From Mesorhizobium liriopis (lineage in GTDB: Bacteria; Pseudomonadota; Alphaproteobacteria; Rhizobiales; Rhizobiaceae): a stretch of DNA of 64,000 nt. The position numbers and the translations under genes are program-made. Shown here one piece after another: positions 33,739 to 44,056 of this stretch (position 1 is the first letter of the stretch; every line of letters begins with the position of its first letter). The notes beneath the pieces are model-generated. The model made no database searches and had not been told where the DNA came from. It saw nothing but the letters and a program-made list of their open reading frames with translations. The stretch spans positions 1-64,000 of the forward strand of contig NZ_JAMXQS010000007.1 of NCBI RefSeq assembly GCF_024053505.1. The letters run 5' to 3'.

Positions 33739-36700
33739 CGGAGAACGTCATCGCGCTGCCGGTTAGCGAGGCGCGTGAGAGAAAGGCCGAGACGGAAATC
33801 GCCTATGCCGAGTTCGGCATGCGCTCGAGTTTTTCTTTTCTGGAAGGCGCGTCCAAGCCTGAGGAAATGATGCAGGCATCCGGCGAACTGGGCTTTCACG
33901 CTGTGGGTCTTGCCGATCGCAACACGGTGGCCGGCGTGGTACGGGCCTGGGGCCAGATCAAGGTTCTTCACGCCAAGGCCGACAAAGAGCGCAGGGAGGG
34001 GGCAACGGATGTCGGAACCCCTCCCTTTTACCATCCCGGCGTCAGACTGGTTTTCGCCGATGGCACGCCCGACATCCTTGCCTATCCGCGCGACCGGACC
34101 GGCTGGGGTCATCTCTGCCGGATGCTGACCGAGGCCAACTTCGCCGGCGAAAAGGGCGCGCCCCGGCTTTTGCGCGAAGGGCTCCTGCGCTGGGGAAGGA
34201 ACCTGTCGCTGATCGTTCTGCCCGATCTCGATAAGGCCGAAGTCGCTCTGCCTCTTCTGCGTGAGTTTTGCTCAGCCTTCGGCCGAGCCGTGCGTGTCGG
34301 GACCGCGCCACTTTATTGCGGTGAAGATCAGTTCCGTTTCGCACAGGCTTCAGTTCTCGCACAGGCGGCTGGCCTGCCGATGATGGCGGTGGGCGATGCA
34401 CTCTATCATATGCCATTTCGCCGTCCGCTTCAGGATGTGGTGACGGCCATTCGTCACAAGACCACGGTCGCCCGGGCTGGCTTCGCGCTGGAAGGCAATG
34501 CCGAGCGTTTTCTGAAACCTCCCTCCGAGATGAAGCGGCTTTTTTATCGATACCCTGAGGCCATCGCGGAAACGATCCGATTCACAAGTGAACTCGGCTT
34601 TTGTTTAAGTGAATTGCACCACAACTATCCTGATGAGCCGACCCGTGACGGGGCCACTGCCCAAGAGGAACTGGAGCGTCTGACTTGGGAAGGTGCAGCC
34701 AAGCGCTGGCCCAGAGAAATCCCGCCCAAGCACCGCAAAACCATCCTGCACGAATTCGCGCTGGTCCGTGAAAAGGAATATGCCCGCTACTTCCTGACCG
34801 TGCACGACATCATGCGCTTCGCCCGCGACGAGGCCGGTATCCTGTGTCAGGGTCGGGGGTCGGCTGCGAACTCGGTGATCTGCTATTGTCTCGGTATCAC
34901 CGATGTGAACCCGGATCTCGGCACCTGCCTTTTTGAGCGTTTTATCTCCCGCGAGCGTGATGAGCCGCCCGATATCGATGTCGATTTCGAGCACGAGCAC
35001 CGCGAGAAGGTGATCCAGTACATCTACCGGAAGTATCGGGAGAAGCACACGGCGCTCGCCTGTGCCGTGATTTCCTATCGCCCGCGCTCGGCCCTGCGCG
35101 AGGTCGGCAAGGCGCTTGGCTTCACCGACGATGCACTTTCGGCTCTTTCAGGCGTCACTTGGCGCTGGAAGGGCACGGCACTGGACGAGACGGAGGCGAA
35201 TGGCGCAGGTCTCAAGATGGGTGATCCCGAAACCACGCGGCTTTTTGCACTCGCCAATTCGATCATTGAGCACCCCCGCCACCTGTCCCAGCATGTCGGT
35301 GGGTTCGTCATCACCAAGGACCGGCTCGACGAGATCGTGCCCATCGTCAAAACGGCGATGGAGGATCGCAAGATGGTGGAGTGGGACAAGGACGATCTCG
35401 ACGCCGTCCAGCTCCTCAAGGTCGATATACTCGCGCTCGGCATGTTGAGCTGCCTGCAGCGCTGCTTTGGATTGCTCAAAGCCCATTACGGCATGGACCT
35501 GACGCTTGCCGCGATCACGGAACGCCAAACAGAAGAACCTGCCGTCTATGCCATGATCCAGCGTGCCGACACGCTCGGCGTGTTCCAAATCGAAAGCCGC
35601 GCGCAGATGTCGATGCTGCCGCGGCTGAAGCCGAAACAGTTCTATGATCTGGTGATCGAAGTTGCCATCGTGCGGCCCGGTCCGATTCAGGGCGAGATGG
35701 TGCATCCTTACCTGCGGCGGCGGGAAGGCAAAGAGCCGGTCGAGTATCATCAGCCACAGCTCGAAGCCATTCTGGGCCGAACCTACGGCGTGCCGCTCTT
35801 TCAGGAGCAGGCCATGCGAATTGCCATCGAGTGCGCCAAGTTCACACCGGGCGAAGCCGATGAACTGCGCCGCTCGATGGCGACGTTCCGTCGAACCGGT
35901 ACCATCAAATATCATGAAGAGCGCATGATCGCAGGCATGGTTAAGAACGGCTATCCGGAAGAATTCGCCAAGCGCTGCTTCGCCCAGATCAGAGGCTTCG
36001 GCGAATACGGCTTTCCCGAATCTCACGCCGCATCCTTCGCGCTGCTTGTCTATGCCTCCTGCTGGTTCAAAGCCTGGTACCCGGACGTGTTCTGCGCGGC
36101 GATCCTGAACTCGCAGCCGATGGGCTTCTATGCACCCGCCCAGCTCGTGCGCGATGCGCGGGAGCATGGGGTCGAGGTGCGCGTGGTGGATGTCAATCAT
36201 TCCCTCTGGGATTGCACGCTTGAGGACGATGCGGGCGCCTATCGCTTCGATCCTACGCAGATTGCCAAGCGCCATGCGGAGATGCGCGACACGATCCGCA
36301 GCCGTTATGCGGTGCGGCTCGGTTTTCGCCTCGTCAAAGGCTTGCGCGAGGAGGATATGACGGCCCTCGCCGCCGCGCGGGGAGAGGGCTACGACTCCGT
36401 GCGGGACGTCTGGTTGCGTACGCGCCTTTCCGCTTCGGTGATCCGGCGTCTGGCTGAAGCCGATGCCTTCCGTTCGCTGGGGCTCGACCGGCGCGAGGCG
36501 CTTTGGGCCGCGCAAGCGCTCGATCCGGGCTCGGCCACCGAACGCCTGCCGCTCTTCGATAGCACCAAGACAGGCTTTCGCGAGCATGAGCCGGAAACCA
36601 GGCTGCCGCCCATGCCGCTGGGGGCGCATGTGGTGCACGATTATCGGGCCATGGCACTTTCGTTGAAGGCCCATCCTGTCTTGTTCTTACGTTCCCGCCT

Positions 36701-37136
36701 TGTCCAGGCGCGTGTGATGCCCTCGGCGAGACTGGCCGATACTCCCAGCAACCGGCGCGTTTCGGTGGCTGGTCTCGTGCTGGTGCGCCAGCGGCCGGGC
36801 TCGGCCAAGGGCGTGATCTTCATGACGCTCGAAGACGAGACCGGCGTGGCGAACATCATCGTCTGGAAAAAATGCTTCGAGCTTCACCGCGCCGTCGTGC
36901 TCGGTGCCCGCTTCGTGCGGGTGGAGGGACGGTTGCAAAGTCAGTCGGGCGTGATCCATGTCGTGGCCGAAAGAATCACTGACCTGTCATCCTGGCTCGG
37001 CCTGCTCGCCGAAGAAGGGCCGACCATTAAGACGCTGACCCGCGCGGACGAGATCGGTCACCAGAAGGGCAGCATGGATATGAACCATGTGGAGCCCGTG
37101 CGGCGGGTGATGCCGAAGGGGCGGAATTTTCATTGA
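33735..37136 (+). CDS. dnaE2: Error-prone DNA polymerase DnaE2 (ImuC)
   Basis: A 1133-aa C-family polymerase. An N-terminal PHP domain ([30 protein letters not shown]) is followed by the palm with catalytic aspartates in DIDVDF (Asp413, Asp415, Asp417), the finger region ([15 protein letters not shown]), a helix-hairpin-helix segment and a C-terminal OB fold ([29 protein letters not shown]). DnaE2 replicates across lesions with ImuA and ImuB and causes induced mutations. It is shorter than replicative DnaE1, as expected. ATGA overlap with imuB shows coupling. A β-clamp-like LPLF segment lies at about residue 937. Confidence 0.96.
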   Translation: MTENVIALPVSEARERKAETEIAYAEFGMRSSFSFLEGASKPEEMMQASGELGFHAVGLADRNTVAGVVRAWGQIKVLHAKADKERREGATDVGTPPFYHPGVRLVFADGTPDILAYPRDRTGWGHLCRMLTEANFAGEKGAPRLLREGLLRWGRNLSLIVLPDLDKAEVALPLLREFCSAFGRAVRVGTAPLYCGEDQFRFAQASVLAQAAGLPMMAVGDALYHMPFRRPLQDVVTAIRHKTTVARAGFALEGNAERFLKPPSEMKRLFYRYPEAIAETIRFTSELGFCLSELHHNYPDEPTRDGATAQEELERLTWEGAAKRWPREIPPKHRKTILHEFALVREKEYARYFLTVHDIMRFARDEAGILCQGRGSAANSVICYCLGITDVNPDLGTCLFERFISRERDEPPDIDVDFEHEHREKVIQYIYRKYREKHTALACAVISYRPRSALREVGKALGFTDDALSALSGVTWRWKGTALDETEANGAGLKMGDPETTRLFALANSIIEHPRHLSQHVGGFVITKDRLDEIVPIVKTAMEDRKMVEWDKDDLDAVQLLKVDILALGMLSCLQRCFGLLKAHYGMDLTLAAITERQTEEPAVYAMIQRADTLGVFQIESRAQMSMLPRLKPKQFYDLVIEVAIVRPGPIQGEMVHPYLRRREGKEPVEYHQPQLEAILGRTYGVPLFQEQAMRIAIECAKFTPGEADELRRSMATFRRTGTIKYHEERMIAGMVKNGYPEEFAKRCFAQIRGFGEYGFPESHAASFALLVYASCWFKAWYPDVFCAAILNSQPMGFYAPAQLVRDAREHGVEVRVVDVNHSLWDCTLEDDAGAYRFDPTQIAKRHAEMRDTIRSRYAVRLGFRLVKGLREEDMTALAAARGEGYDSVRDVWLRTRLSASVIRRLAEADAFRSLGLDRREALWAAQALDPGSATERLPLFDSTKTGFREHEPETRLPPMPLGAHVVHDYRAMALSLKAHPVLFLRSRLVQARVMPSARLADTPSNRRVSVAGLVLVRQRPGSAKGVIFMTLEDETGVANIIVWKKCFELHRAVVLGARFVRVEGRLQSQSGVIHVVAERITDLSSWLGLLAEEGPTIKTLTRADEIGHQKGSMDMNHVEPVRRVMPKGRNFH

Positions 37137-37182
37137 GGGTGGGTTGCTTATCGTTGATGACGCAATGCTCGCGAGCAGAACT

Positions 37183-37383
37183 CTATCCCTCGTCCTCCAA
37201 CGTCCGCGCTTCGGACGGCAGCAGAACCGGAATGCCATCACGCACCGGGTAAGCCAGTCGCGCGCTTCTCGACACCAGTTCGCTGCGTACGCCGTCCCAT
37301 TCCAGCCGCCCCTTGGTCAGCGGGCAGACGAGCAGTTCCAGAAGCCTTGGATCGATGCGTGACTGTTCGGAGATGCGGCTCAT
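37183..37383 (-). CDS. Trm112 family protein
   Basis: A 66-aa protein containing [22 protein letters not shown] and [20 protein letters not shown], the Trm112/UPF0434 pattern. Eukaryotic Trm112 activates methyltransferases; the bacterial role is not settled. Only one of the usual cysteines (VCPL) is present. ATG at 37383 has AGGGTG upstream; a GTG nine bases earlier is less likely. It lies 10 nt after the Lon-domain gene on the same strand, probably co-transcribed. Confidence 0.88.
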   Translation of the reverse strand: MSRISEQSRIDPRLLELLVCPLTKGRLEWDGVRSELVSRSARLAYPVRDGIPVLLPSEARTLEDEG

Positions 37384-37393
37384 GGGACGCACC

Positions 37394-38065
37394 CTATTGC
37401 AGGCTGGTGGAAAAGTCCTCGTTTTCGCGGGCGAGCGCGATCTCGGTGATGGCGATCAGGGTTTCGGCGCGCGCCTTCAAATCAGGGGCTTCGAGAAGCG
37501 CCTGTTTCTCGGCTGGCCCGTAAGGCGCCATCATGGCGAGCGCATTGACCAGGGTCGCCGTTTCCGCGCGGCTCACGCTGTCCCAGTCGGCCTGAAGATC
37601 GTTCGATTCGAGATAGGCACGAAACGCCTTCAAGAGAGCCGCGCGATCGACTTCATTGGCGCGCGCATCCTCGCCGAGATCGGTGGCGAAGGGCACCGGC
37701 TTCACGAGCCGGAACGGCGTTCTCACCGGGAGTTCCTCGGCAATGCGGAAGCGGCACAGGCCGCCGAGCGAGATCAGGTAGCGCCCATCACCTGTTTCCG
37801 TCAGCGAGATGATGCGACCGAGACAACCCACCGCACAGAGCTCGGGCTCGCCGTCCCGACGCAGCTTGCCGTCGAGCGCCGGCTGGATCATGCCGATCAG
37901 CCGCGAGCTGCCCATCGCTTCGTCCACCATCTGCAGGTAGCGCGGCTCGAAGATGTTGAGCGGCATGCGTCCGCCGGGGAGAAGGAGTGCGGCCGAAAGC
38001 GGAAAGACCGCCACCGTTTCCGGCAGGTCTGAAAGCTTGCGGTAATGGGCGTTTCCCGCCTGCAA
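37394..38065 (-). CDS. LON N-terminal (PUA-like) domain protein
   Basis: A 223-aa protein that matches only the N-terminal substrate-binding domain of Lon protease, with [31 protein letters not shown] split over the first 55 residues and no ATPase or peptidase part. Such stand-alone LON-N proteins are common in alphaproteobacteria; the function is unknown. The start is TTG at 38065, supported by GTGGAG four bases upstream and by the family N-terminus QAGNAHYR. Confidence 0.85.
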   Translation of the reverse strand: MQAGNAHYRKLSDLPETVAVFPLSAALLLPGGRMPLNIFEPRYLQMVDEAMGSSRLIGMIQPALDGKLRRDGEPELCAVGCLGRIISLTETGDGRYLISLGGLCRFRIAEELPVRTPFRLVKPVPFATDLGEDARANEVDRAALLKAFRAYLESNDLQADWDSVSRAETATLVNALAMMAPYGPAEKQALLEAPDLKARAETLIAITEIALARENEDFSTSLQ

Positions 38066-38214
38066 TGAACTCCACTCCCCTAGAGACGCGGCACCGACAA
38101 AAACCTTGCCGGCGCAAGATCCCGGGGCTTCATGAGCCCAAGGTGCATCAGGTTCCTAACTTGGCGCGCAGGCGTCTAATCTCAAGGTCACGAAACGTCA
38201 CGCTCTTCACATGT

Positions 38215-39180
38215 CTAGGAGAACAGGAGCGAGGAAAGCCTGCGACGGGCGGAAAGCGTTGCCGGGTCAGTCGGGCCCCAGGCCTCGAAGAAGCGCAGAA
38301 GCTGGGCGCGTGCGCCGTCCTCGTTCCAGGTGCGGTCGGCTTTGACGATGCTGAGCAGGCTTTCGGCTGCGTCCGCGCGGTTGCCGAGCGCATTCTGGAT
38401 CATGGCCAAATCGAAACGCGCCTGATGATCGTTCGGATCGGCAGCCAGTCGCCGCTGAAGTGCTGCCGGATCACCCAGCTTGGCAGCTTCCTCGGCCAGC
38501 GCCATCTTGGCCTTGAGCGAGGCCAGTGCGGCATTGTCACCCTTGCCCTCGGGCGCCATGGCGAGCACTTCCTGTGCGGCTTCGGCGTCGCCTGCATCGT
38601 AGAGAATGCCGGCAAGGCCTGCGATGGCGTCGAGATTGTCGGGGGCCTGGCTGAGCACGGCGTCGAACAGCTGCATGGCCGTTTGCAGGTCGCCCTGCGC
38701 CTGCGCCTCCTGGGCGGCCTTGATGGCGTCGCCAAGCTCGGGATCAGGACCGTTGCCGGCCACGCGCGCAATGAATTCCTTGATCTGGCTTTCAGGCACC
38801 GCGCCCATGAAGCCGTCCACCGGCTGGCCGTTCTTGAAGGCGATCACGGCAGGAATCGACTGGATGCCCAACTGCCCCGCGATCGATGGGTGCTCGTCGA
38901 TGTTCATCTTGACGAGCCGGACGCGTCCGCCTGCTTCCGCCACCGCCTTTTCGAGCGCGGGCGCCAACTGTTTGCAAGGGCCGCACCAAGGTGCCCAGAA
39001 ATCCACCAGAACCGGCTGACGGCGCGATTCCTGAATGACATCGGCCGCAAAGCCTGCCGTTGTCACATCCTTGACGGACTGTGTCGCCGCTGGCGTGGAA
39101 GCTTCGCCGAAAAGACCGGCGGTCGGGCTTGGCTGCTGTGCTGCAGGCTGGTTGCCGAAAAGCAGGCTCTTGTCACTCAT
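38215..39180 (-). CDS. ybbN: Thioredoxin-TPR protein, YbbN/CnoX-like
   Basis: A 321-aa cytoplasmic protein. A thioredoxin domain (about residues 35-145) with active site WCGPC (Cys66 and Cys69) is joined to C-terminal TPR-type helical repeats (about 165-300). This fits YbbN/CnoX, a chaperone-holdase of the GroEL/DnaK network under oxidative stress. Unlike E. coli YbbN, whose site is SxxC, both cysteines are kept, so disulfide exchange is plausible. It is followed by the LON-N and Trm112 genes on the same strand, a grouping often seen in Rhizobiales. Confidence 0.9.
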   Translation of the reverse strand: MSDKSLLFGNQPAAQQPSPTAGLFGEASTPAATQSVKDVTTAGFAADVIQESRRQPVLVDFWAPWCGPCKQLAPALEKAVAEAGGRVRLVKMNIDEHPSIAGQLGIQSIPAVIAFKNGQPVDGFMGAVPESQIKEFIARVAGNGPDPELGDAIKAAQEAQAQGDLQTAMQLFDAVLSQAPDNLDAIAGLAGILYDAGDAEAAQEVLAMAPEGKGDNAALASLKAKMALAEEAAKLGDPAALQRRLAADPNDHQARFDLAMIQNALGNRADAAESLLSIVKADRTWNEDGARAQLLRFFEAWGPTDPATLSARRRLSSLLFS

Positions 39181-39240
39181 CGGTTTCGTCCTCGGCTTTC
39201 AGCTTGCGGGCTTGGATTCGCTTGGGGCGGCATGTGGCGA

Positions 39241-39738
39241 TCAGCTGTCGAGTTTCAAGATCGTGACAGGGTGGCCGGTGGCCTCGGCGAAGCGCTGGAG
39301 ATCGGCGGACCTGATCGTCGTCGTCGCCTCGTTGGAAAGCGGATGGCAGTTCACGGTCTCGCTTTCGGCCAGTGTCGCGTCGAGGAAGAAGCGCACGCGG
39401 TGGGCCTCGTCATTGATCAGGCCGAACGCGGACACCGCACCCGGAATGACGCCGAGCAGTTCCATCAGCGCTTCCGGTTTGCCGAAGGACACGCGGCTGG
39501 CCGCACCGATCACGTGGTGGATGCTTTTCAGATCCACCACCGCTTCCTCTTCCACGGTGAGAAGAAAGAAGTTGTCCTTCTTGTCCTTGAGAAACAGGTT
39601 CTTGGTGTGCGCGCCGGAGATCGTGCCGCGCAGGGCTTGCGAATCGGCCACCGTGAAAAGCGGCGGATGCTCGGTCGTTTTCGTCTCGATCCCTAAGCTT
39701 TGGAGAAAACGGAAAAGCTCGTCGGGTGTTTTCGGCAT
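39241..39738 (-). CDS. YbaK/ProX-type aminoacyl-tRNA deacylase
   Basis: A 165-aa protein of the YbaK/ProRS-associated domain family, starting KTPDELFRFLQSLGIETKTTEHPPLFTV and containing GAHTKNLFLKDKK and the GxxxP-like loop GVIPGAVSAFGL. The sequence resembles ProXp-ala/PrdX, which clears Ala mischarged onto tRNA-Pro in trans. The exact specificity cannot be told. 60 nt separate it from the YbbN-like gene downstream on the same strand. Confidence 0.88.
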   Translation of the reverse strand: MPKTPDELFRFLQSLGIETKTTEHPPLFTVADSQALRGTISGAHTKNLFLKDKKDNFFLLTVEEEAVVDLKSIHHVIGAASRVSFGKPEALMELLGVIPGAVSAFGLINDEAHRVRFFLDATLAESETVNCHPLSNEATTTIRSADLQRFAEATGHPVTILKLDS

Positions 39739-39925
39739 GGCCTGACTGTCTCTCGCACCTCGGTCGGCCGAGGCTTTAGCGCCGAAGCGAGGCCGCGAAC
39801 AAGCATCTCTTCACGGGCCTGCCGATGCGTCATACGCTTCATTCGAAAAGGCCCATCAGTTTCCTGTTGCAATCCCGAAGCGGTTCGGCCATAGAGGCCT
39901 CACTTGCGGCGAACGAGCCGCGCGA

Positions 39926-40000
39926 GCGGGTGTAGCTCAGGGGTAGAGCACAACCTTGCCAAGGTTGGGGTCGAGGGTTCGAATCCCTTCGCCCGCTCCA
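39926..40000 (+). tRNA. tRNA-Gly (GCC)
   Basis: A 75-nt tRNA with acceptor GCGGGTG, D arm with GCTC pairing to GAGC, anticodon loop CTTGCCAAG flanked by a 5-bp stem (anticodon GCC, glycine), T arm with loop TTCGAAT, and encoded CCA. All cloverleaf stems pair, with one G-T in the T stem. No terminator is evident downstream. Confidence 0.97.
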
Positions 40001-40146
40001 AATTTTCCAACCATCTCTGTTTCCGGCATGACGGTCTTCGGACCGTCGCTGGTGCTTTTGCGATGTATTCCGGTGGGCGTTGCGCAGGCGCGAACCGGCT
40101 TATCGCCGATTTACATGCTTTGGTTAGAGCACGAATGCTGAGCCCA

Positions 40147-40851
40147 TCAGCCGGGCGTGACCGTGTAGCGCAAATGCACGGCGCCGTGATCGAGCTTTTC
40201 GACACCGGCAAGCGAGAGCCTGCTCTTTCCCTTCAATCCGCCCTCGAAGGCGGCGATACCGTCGACATCGAGCCCGCCATCGAGAGCCGGCGCAATCACC
40301 ACGCTGAACTCATCGACCAGGCCCGCCGCCAGAAACGAGCCGTTGATGCCGGCCCCGCCTTCGAGAAGCAGGGTTTCGATCCCGAATTCTTTCTTCAAGG
40401 TTGCAAGGGCTTCTGAAAGGTCGATCTCGGGCTCCGGTGACACGATGTATGAGATGCCATCATCTGCAAGCTCCGCGAGATGCGTGTCCGCGATTTCGCC
40501 GCCGAGCAAAACGATGACCGGATCGCCGCCGATATCGGGCTTGGCGAAATGCACCTTGCCCGAAGGATCGAGCGCGATCGCATAGGTTTCCGCATCGGGC
40601 ACGGCAACGTGGAGCGGGCGCTCGACCGAGCCGGCTTGTGCCGGCGCATGCGGCTCGCCTTTCGCCATTTCCGCCATGGTCACGCGCCCGACGATCCAGG
40701 CATCGGCATTGAAGCCGTCGTGGATGGTCTCGTAGATCCCGCTCCAATCCTTCACCACGCCGTCGGGGCTCTCCGTATAGCGGCTGGGATGCAGACGGCC
40801 GTCGATCGAGGACGTCATGTGGCAGATGATGGTCGGGCGCGTTTGCGGCAT
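40147..40851 (-). CDS. RibD C-terminal domain / dihydrofolate reductase family protein
   Basis: A 234-aa protein with the reductase fold of the RibD C-terminal domain: TIICHMTSSIDGRL near the N-terminus, NADAWIVGRVTMAE, and LLLEGGAGINGSFLAAGLVDEFSV for the NADPH-binding part. Family members reduce pterin or riboflavin precursors, but many lone copies have unknown substrates. The deaminase half of RibD is absent. ATG at 40851 has GGAAAG upstream; the frame's longer N-terminus lacks support. Confidence 0.88.
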   Translation of the reverse strand: MPQTRPTIICHMTSSIDGRLHPSRYTESPDGVVKDWSGIYETIHDGFNADAWIVGRVTMAEMAKGEPHAPAQAGSVERPLHVAVPDAETYAIALDPSGKVHFAKPDIGGDPVIVLLGGEIADTHLAELADDGISYIVSPEPEIDLSEALATLKKEFGIETLLLEGGAGINGSFLAAGLVDEFSVVIAPALDGGLDVDGIAAFEGGLKGKSRLSLAGVEKLDHGAVHLRYTVTPG

Positions 40852-41249
40852 GATGTGCTTTCCAAGATCGACGGGTCTCGCGGCACCCATGGCCCACGAG
40901 GCGAGGGAGGGCAGCGGACCGTCGCTTCGCCTCATCCCAATGCGGAACAGATTGAGCGGATGCTCTCGCTTTCAAGGCTGATGCCGTCCAGCCACGCTTG
41001 AGACCTGGCCGCCGGCCGATGACGGAAAAGCGATCTGCCGTCAGGGGAGCCATTACAGCGAATAGGCGTTCTGTAGCTCCCGTATGGAGGAGTGTCGCGT
41101 GTCGAAAATATCGTGGGTCGTCGAACTCGCGACGTCCGGATGAGGCTCATGCGGCCTGCTCTGGCTGAACCGTCGAACCCGCACGGTTCGCCAAACCGAT
41201 CTCAATTCCAGCGTCAACCGATCTTGTCAGCCAGCCGAAAGGGTCAGCC
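40852..41249. other. 398-bp gap between divergent genes
   Basis: This gap separates the RibD-like gene (minus) and the catalase-like gene (plus) and should carry both promoters. I see no RNA gene. The one notable item is a 14-codon reading frame at 41099-41143 starting with GTG after a strong GGAGGAG ribosome site (product begins MSKISWVVELATSG, then stops). It could be a leader peptide or a remnant of a lost small gene. Confidence 0.5.
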
Positions 41250-42332
41250 ATGGCATCCTCAACCCCTGTTCGCTTTTCCCCTTCGGTCGAGGAGATCATG
41301 CCCGACGAGCGCGAAACCATTGAAGAGCTGAACAAGGCTTTCGACGAAATTCTGGAAACCACCTCCAAGGACTACGGCCATGCGGTGCGCTCGGTTCATG
41401 CCAAGGCACATGGTATTCTGGAAGGCACGCTGAGGATCGGCGAGAATCTGCCTCCGGAACTCGCTCAGGGGATTTTCGCCAAGCCTGGCGAGCACAAGGT
41501 CTATCTGCGCATCTCCACCAATGCCGGCGACATCCTCGAAGACGCGATCTCGCTGCCGCGCGGGGTTTCGATCAAGGTGCTCGACGTGGAAGGCGAGCGC
41601 CTGCCGGATGCGGAAGGCACGACGCAGGACTTCATCATGGTCAACGGTCCGGTCTTCCAGGCCAAGACCGCAGACAAGTTTCTCGGCAACCTGAAGCTTC
41701 TGGCGAAAACCACCGATGTGGCCGAAGGCGGCAAGAAGGTGATGTCCTCGGTGCTCCGTGGCGTTAACACGGCGCTTTCGGCGGTCGGCATCGAAAGCAC
41801 GGTGGTCCAGTCGCTGGGCGGCGCGCCGAACGTCGATCCGCTCGGCGAGACCTATTACAGCGTCACCCCGTTCCGCTTCGGCGACTACATCGCGAAGTTC
41901 AGCCTGAAGCCCGTTTCGCCCGATCTGACGGCACTCTCCGGCAAGGAAATCGATGCGAGCGGTCGCCCCGATGCCATTCGCGAAACCGTGCAAGAGGAGA
42001 TGAAGGGCATCGTCGGCGTCTGGGAGTTCCGCGTGCAGCTATGCCGGGATCTGGAAAAACAGCCGGTCGAAGACCCGACGGTCGAGTGGAAGGAAGACGA
42101 GGCGCCCTTCCAGACAGTGGGCACGATCACCGTCGGCCATCAGGACAGCTGGGACCCGCAGCGCGTGCAAAAGGTGGACGAGGAGATGCGCTTCAGCATC
42201 TGGACGGGCATCACGGCGCATCAACCGCTCGGCAATATCAACCGAGCACGCAAGGATCCGTATCGTCACTCGGCGAACTTCCGCCAACGCTTCAACGGCT
42301 GTCCGATCCACGAGCCGTCGGCACGCGCGTAA
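41250..42332 (+). CDS. Catalase-like heme protein (SrpA/Y4iL type)
   Basis: A 360-aa protein of the catalase superfamily, shorter than classical clade catalases. Early HAVRSVHAKAHG contains the distal His position, LRISTNAGDILED follows, and the C-terminal part has RQRFNGCPIHEP. It resembles the Y4iL-like catalase subgroup of rhizobia, whose enzymatic activity (peroxidase, catalase or other) is poorly known. AAGGG precedes the ATG. A strong hairpin follows the stop. Confidence 0.87.
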   Translation: MASSTPVRFSPSVEEIMPDERETIEELNKAFDEILETTSKDYGHAVRSVHAKAHGILEGTLRIGENLPPELAQGIFAKPGEHKVYLRISTNAGDILEDAISLPRGVSIKVLDVEGERLPDAEGTTQDFIMVNGPVFQAKTADKFLGNLKLLAKTTDVAEGGKKVMSSVLRGVNTALSAVGIESTVVQSLGGAPNVDPLGETYYSVTPFRFGDYIAKFSLKPVSPDLTALSGKEIDASGRPDAIRETVQEEMKGIVGVWEFRVQLCRDLEKQPVEDPTVEWKEDEAPFQTVGTITVGHQDSWDPQRVQKVDEEMRFSIWTGITAHQPLGNINRARKDPYRHSANFRQRFNGCPIHEPSARA

Positions 42333-42374
42333 CAGGGCAGGTCGTTCTGCAAAGAGCAATCTTGACCTTGACTT

Positions 42375-42402
42375 GACGGGGATCAATCGAATGATCCCCG
42401 TC
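42375..42402 (+). terminator. Hairpin after the catalase-like gene
   Basis: GACGGGGATCA and TGATCCCCGTC form a perfect 11-bp stem with a 6-nt loop, 43 bases after the catalase stop and 23 bases before the yghU start. The following bases are only weakly T-rich. It is the best candidate for transcript separation between the two stress-type genes. Confidence 0.65.
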
Positions 42403-42424
42403 TTCGCAGACACAGAGAACTCTC

Positions 42425-43336
42425 ATGACCGACAACAAATTCCCGCCTGAAAACAACCTTCCGGCCGGCTATGTGCCGCCGACTGTCTGGTCGCCGGAAA
42501 CCAAGAGCGGCGGGCAGTTCGCGAGCATCAATCGCCCTGTCGCCGGGCCGACGCATGAGAAGGTGCTGCCGGTCGGCAAGCATCCGCTGCAGCTCTACTC
42601 GCTGGGCACGCCCAATGGCGTCAAAGTGACGATCTTGCTGGAAGAGCTGCTCGCGGCCGGACATACGGACGCCGAATACGATGCCTGGCTGATCAAGATC
42701 GGCGATGGCGACCAGTTCGGCTCGGGCTTCGTCGAGGTCAATCCGAACTCCAAGATCCCGGCCCTTCTCGACCGCGCGCCCAAGGGGGAAGGCGAGGCGG
42801 TGCGGGTGTTCGAGTCGGGTTCGATCCTCGTCTATCTGGCAGAGAAATTCGGCGCCTTTCTGTCGAACGACCTGCGCACGCGTACCGAGACGCTGAACTG
42901 GCTGTTCTGGCAGATGGGCTCCGCTCCCTTCGTCGGCGGTGGGTTCGGTCATTTCTTCGCCTATGCGCCGGTCAAGATCGAATATGCGATCAACCGCTAT
43001 GCGATGGAGGCCAAGCGACAGCTCGACGTGCTCGACCGCCATCTGGCGAGCCATGAATATCTGGCGGGCAGCGAATATTCGATCGCCGACATGGCGGTGT
43101 GGCCCTGGTATGGGCTGCTCGCCGCGAACGAGTCCTATCCCGATGCCGGCACCTTCCTTGCGACCGAAGGCTACACCCATTTGCAGCGCTGGCAGAAGCT
43201 CATTGGCGAACGGCCCGCGGTGAAGCGCGGGCGGATGGTCAATCGCACTTCGGGCGAGCCGTCCTCGCAACTGCGCGAGCGCCACGATGCATCGGACTTC
43301 GAAACCAGAACGGAAGACAAGATCGGCGGCGCCTGA
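42425..43336 (+). CDS. yghU: Glutathione-dependent disulfide-bond oxidoreductase YghU
   Basis: A 303-aa glutathione S-transferase family protein of the Nu class. The N-terminal extension (PPTVWSPETKSGGQFASINRP) and the thioredoxin domain with LGTPNGVKVTILLEEL are characteristic; a C-terminal all-helical domain contains SEYSIADMAVWPWYG. Nu-class members have disulfide reductase and peroxidase activity with two glutathiones in the active site. Last plus-strand gene here, convergent with bluB six bases away. Confidence 0.92.
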   Translation: MTDNKFPPENNLPAGYVPPTVWSPETKSGGQFASINRPVAGPTHEKVLPVGKHPLQLYSLGTPNGVKVTILLEELLAAGHTDAEYDAWLIKIGDGDQFGSGFVEVNPNSKIPALLDRAPKGEGEAVRVFESGSILVYLAEKFGAFLSNDLRTRTETLNWLFWQMGSAPFVGGGFGHFFAYAPVKIEYAINRYAMEAKRQLDVLDRHLASHEYLAGSEYSIADMAVWPWYGLLAANESYPDAGTFLATEGYTHLQRWQKLIGERPAVKRGRMVNRTSGEPSSQLRERHDASDFETRTEDKIGGA

Positions 43337-43342
43337 GCGCCA

Positions 43343-43966
43343 TCACACGACCTCCCAACTTGTCTGGCAGTTTTGCTGCCAGCCGTTGCGATGAAGGAGC
43401 GGCTGGCTGTCGTTATGTTGCGGCCAGCCGATGCAGAGGTAAAGGCTGAACCGCCAGTCTGCGGGCACGGCGAAGAGTTGTGCCATCGCCTCCGGGTCGA
43501 GGATCGACACCATGCCCACGCCCAGGCCATAGGAGCGGGCGACGAGGTTGAGGTTCTGCACCGCCATCGCCGTGCTGTGTTCGAGCGTTTGCGGGACCGA
43601 GCGACGCCCGAGGCCTGCACCCTCCTGCGGGTCCTGCGCGGTGAAGATCGCGAGTTGGACCGGTGCGATCTCGATGCCTTCAAGCTTGAGGCTTTGGTAG
43701 TGCGCGAGTTGTGCACCCTGGTAAGCCGATGCGGCCCTGTGGTTCGCCTCGCCGAAGATCGCGCGAACGGCCTGCCTGTGTTTTGCGCTTTCCACGCTGA
43801 GCACCCGCCAAGGCCGCGAGTTGCCGACGGACGGCGCCAGGTCCATGGCGCAACGCAAATCCTCCACCAATGCGTCGGGCACCGGATCGGGCAGGAAATG
43901 GCGGACGTCGCGCCGCCATTCCAGCAGCCGAAACAGGGCAGAACGTTCGGCATCAGTGAATTGCAT
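43343..43966 (-). CDS. bluB: 5,6-dimethylbenzimidazole synthase BluB
   Basis: A 207-aa nitroreductase-fold flavoenzyme that cuts FMNH2 with oxygen to give the lower ligand of vitamin B12. Motifs typical of BluB: RRDVRHFLPDPVPD, APSVGNSRPWR, and the C-terminal LGVGMVSILDP with YLCIGWP. No other cobalamin gene and no cobalamin riboswitch are visible around it. It lies 90 bases downstream of the GGDEF/EAL gene on the same strand and may or may not share its transcript. Confidence 0.92.
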   Translation of the reverse strand: MQFTDAERSALFRLLEWRRDVRHFLPDPVPDALVEDLRCAMDLAPSVGNSRPWRVLSVESAKHRQAVRAIFGEANHRAASAYQGAQLAHYQSLKLEGIEIAPVQLAIFTAQDPQEGAGLGRRSVPQTLEHSTAMAVQNLNLVARSYGLGVGMVSILDPEAMAQLFAVPADWRFSLYLCIGWPQHNDSQPLLHRNGWQQNCQTSWEVV

Positions 43967-44056
43967 CGCGCGGAATGAAGGCTCTTGGGTCGAGCCTGCT
44001 TCTTAATCTGATTCCGGGCAACAGAAGGGCCGGCAACACGCCATGCGATGGCGCTT

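Noticed and set aside
35148-36674. 508-codon minus-strand frame inside dnaE2
   Set aside because: Antisense to conserved polymerase motifs; no start signal and no known domain.
37166-37177. 12-bp palindrome TGCTCGCGAGCA after dnaE2
   Set aside because: No loop and no T run, so it cannot act as an intrinsic terminator; likely chance.
43967-44056. Possible cobalamin riboswitch before bluB
   Set aside because: The 90-bp leader is too short and shows no B12-box-like sequence on the minus strand.
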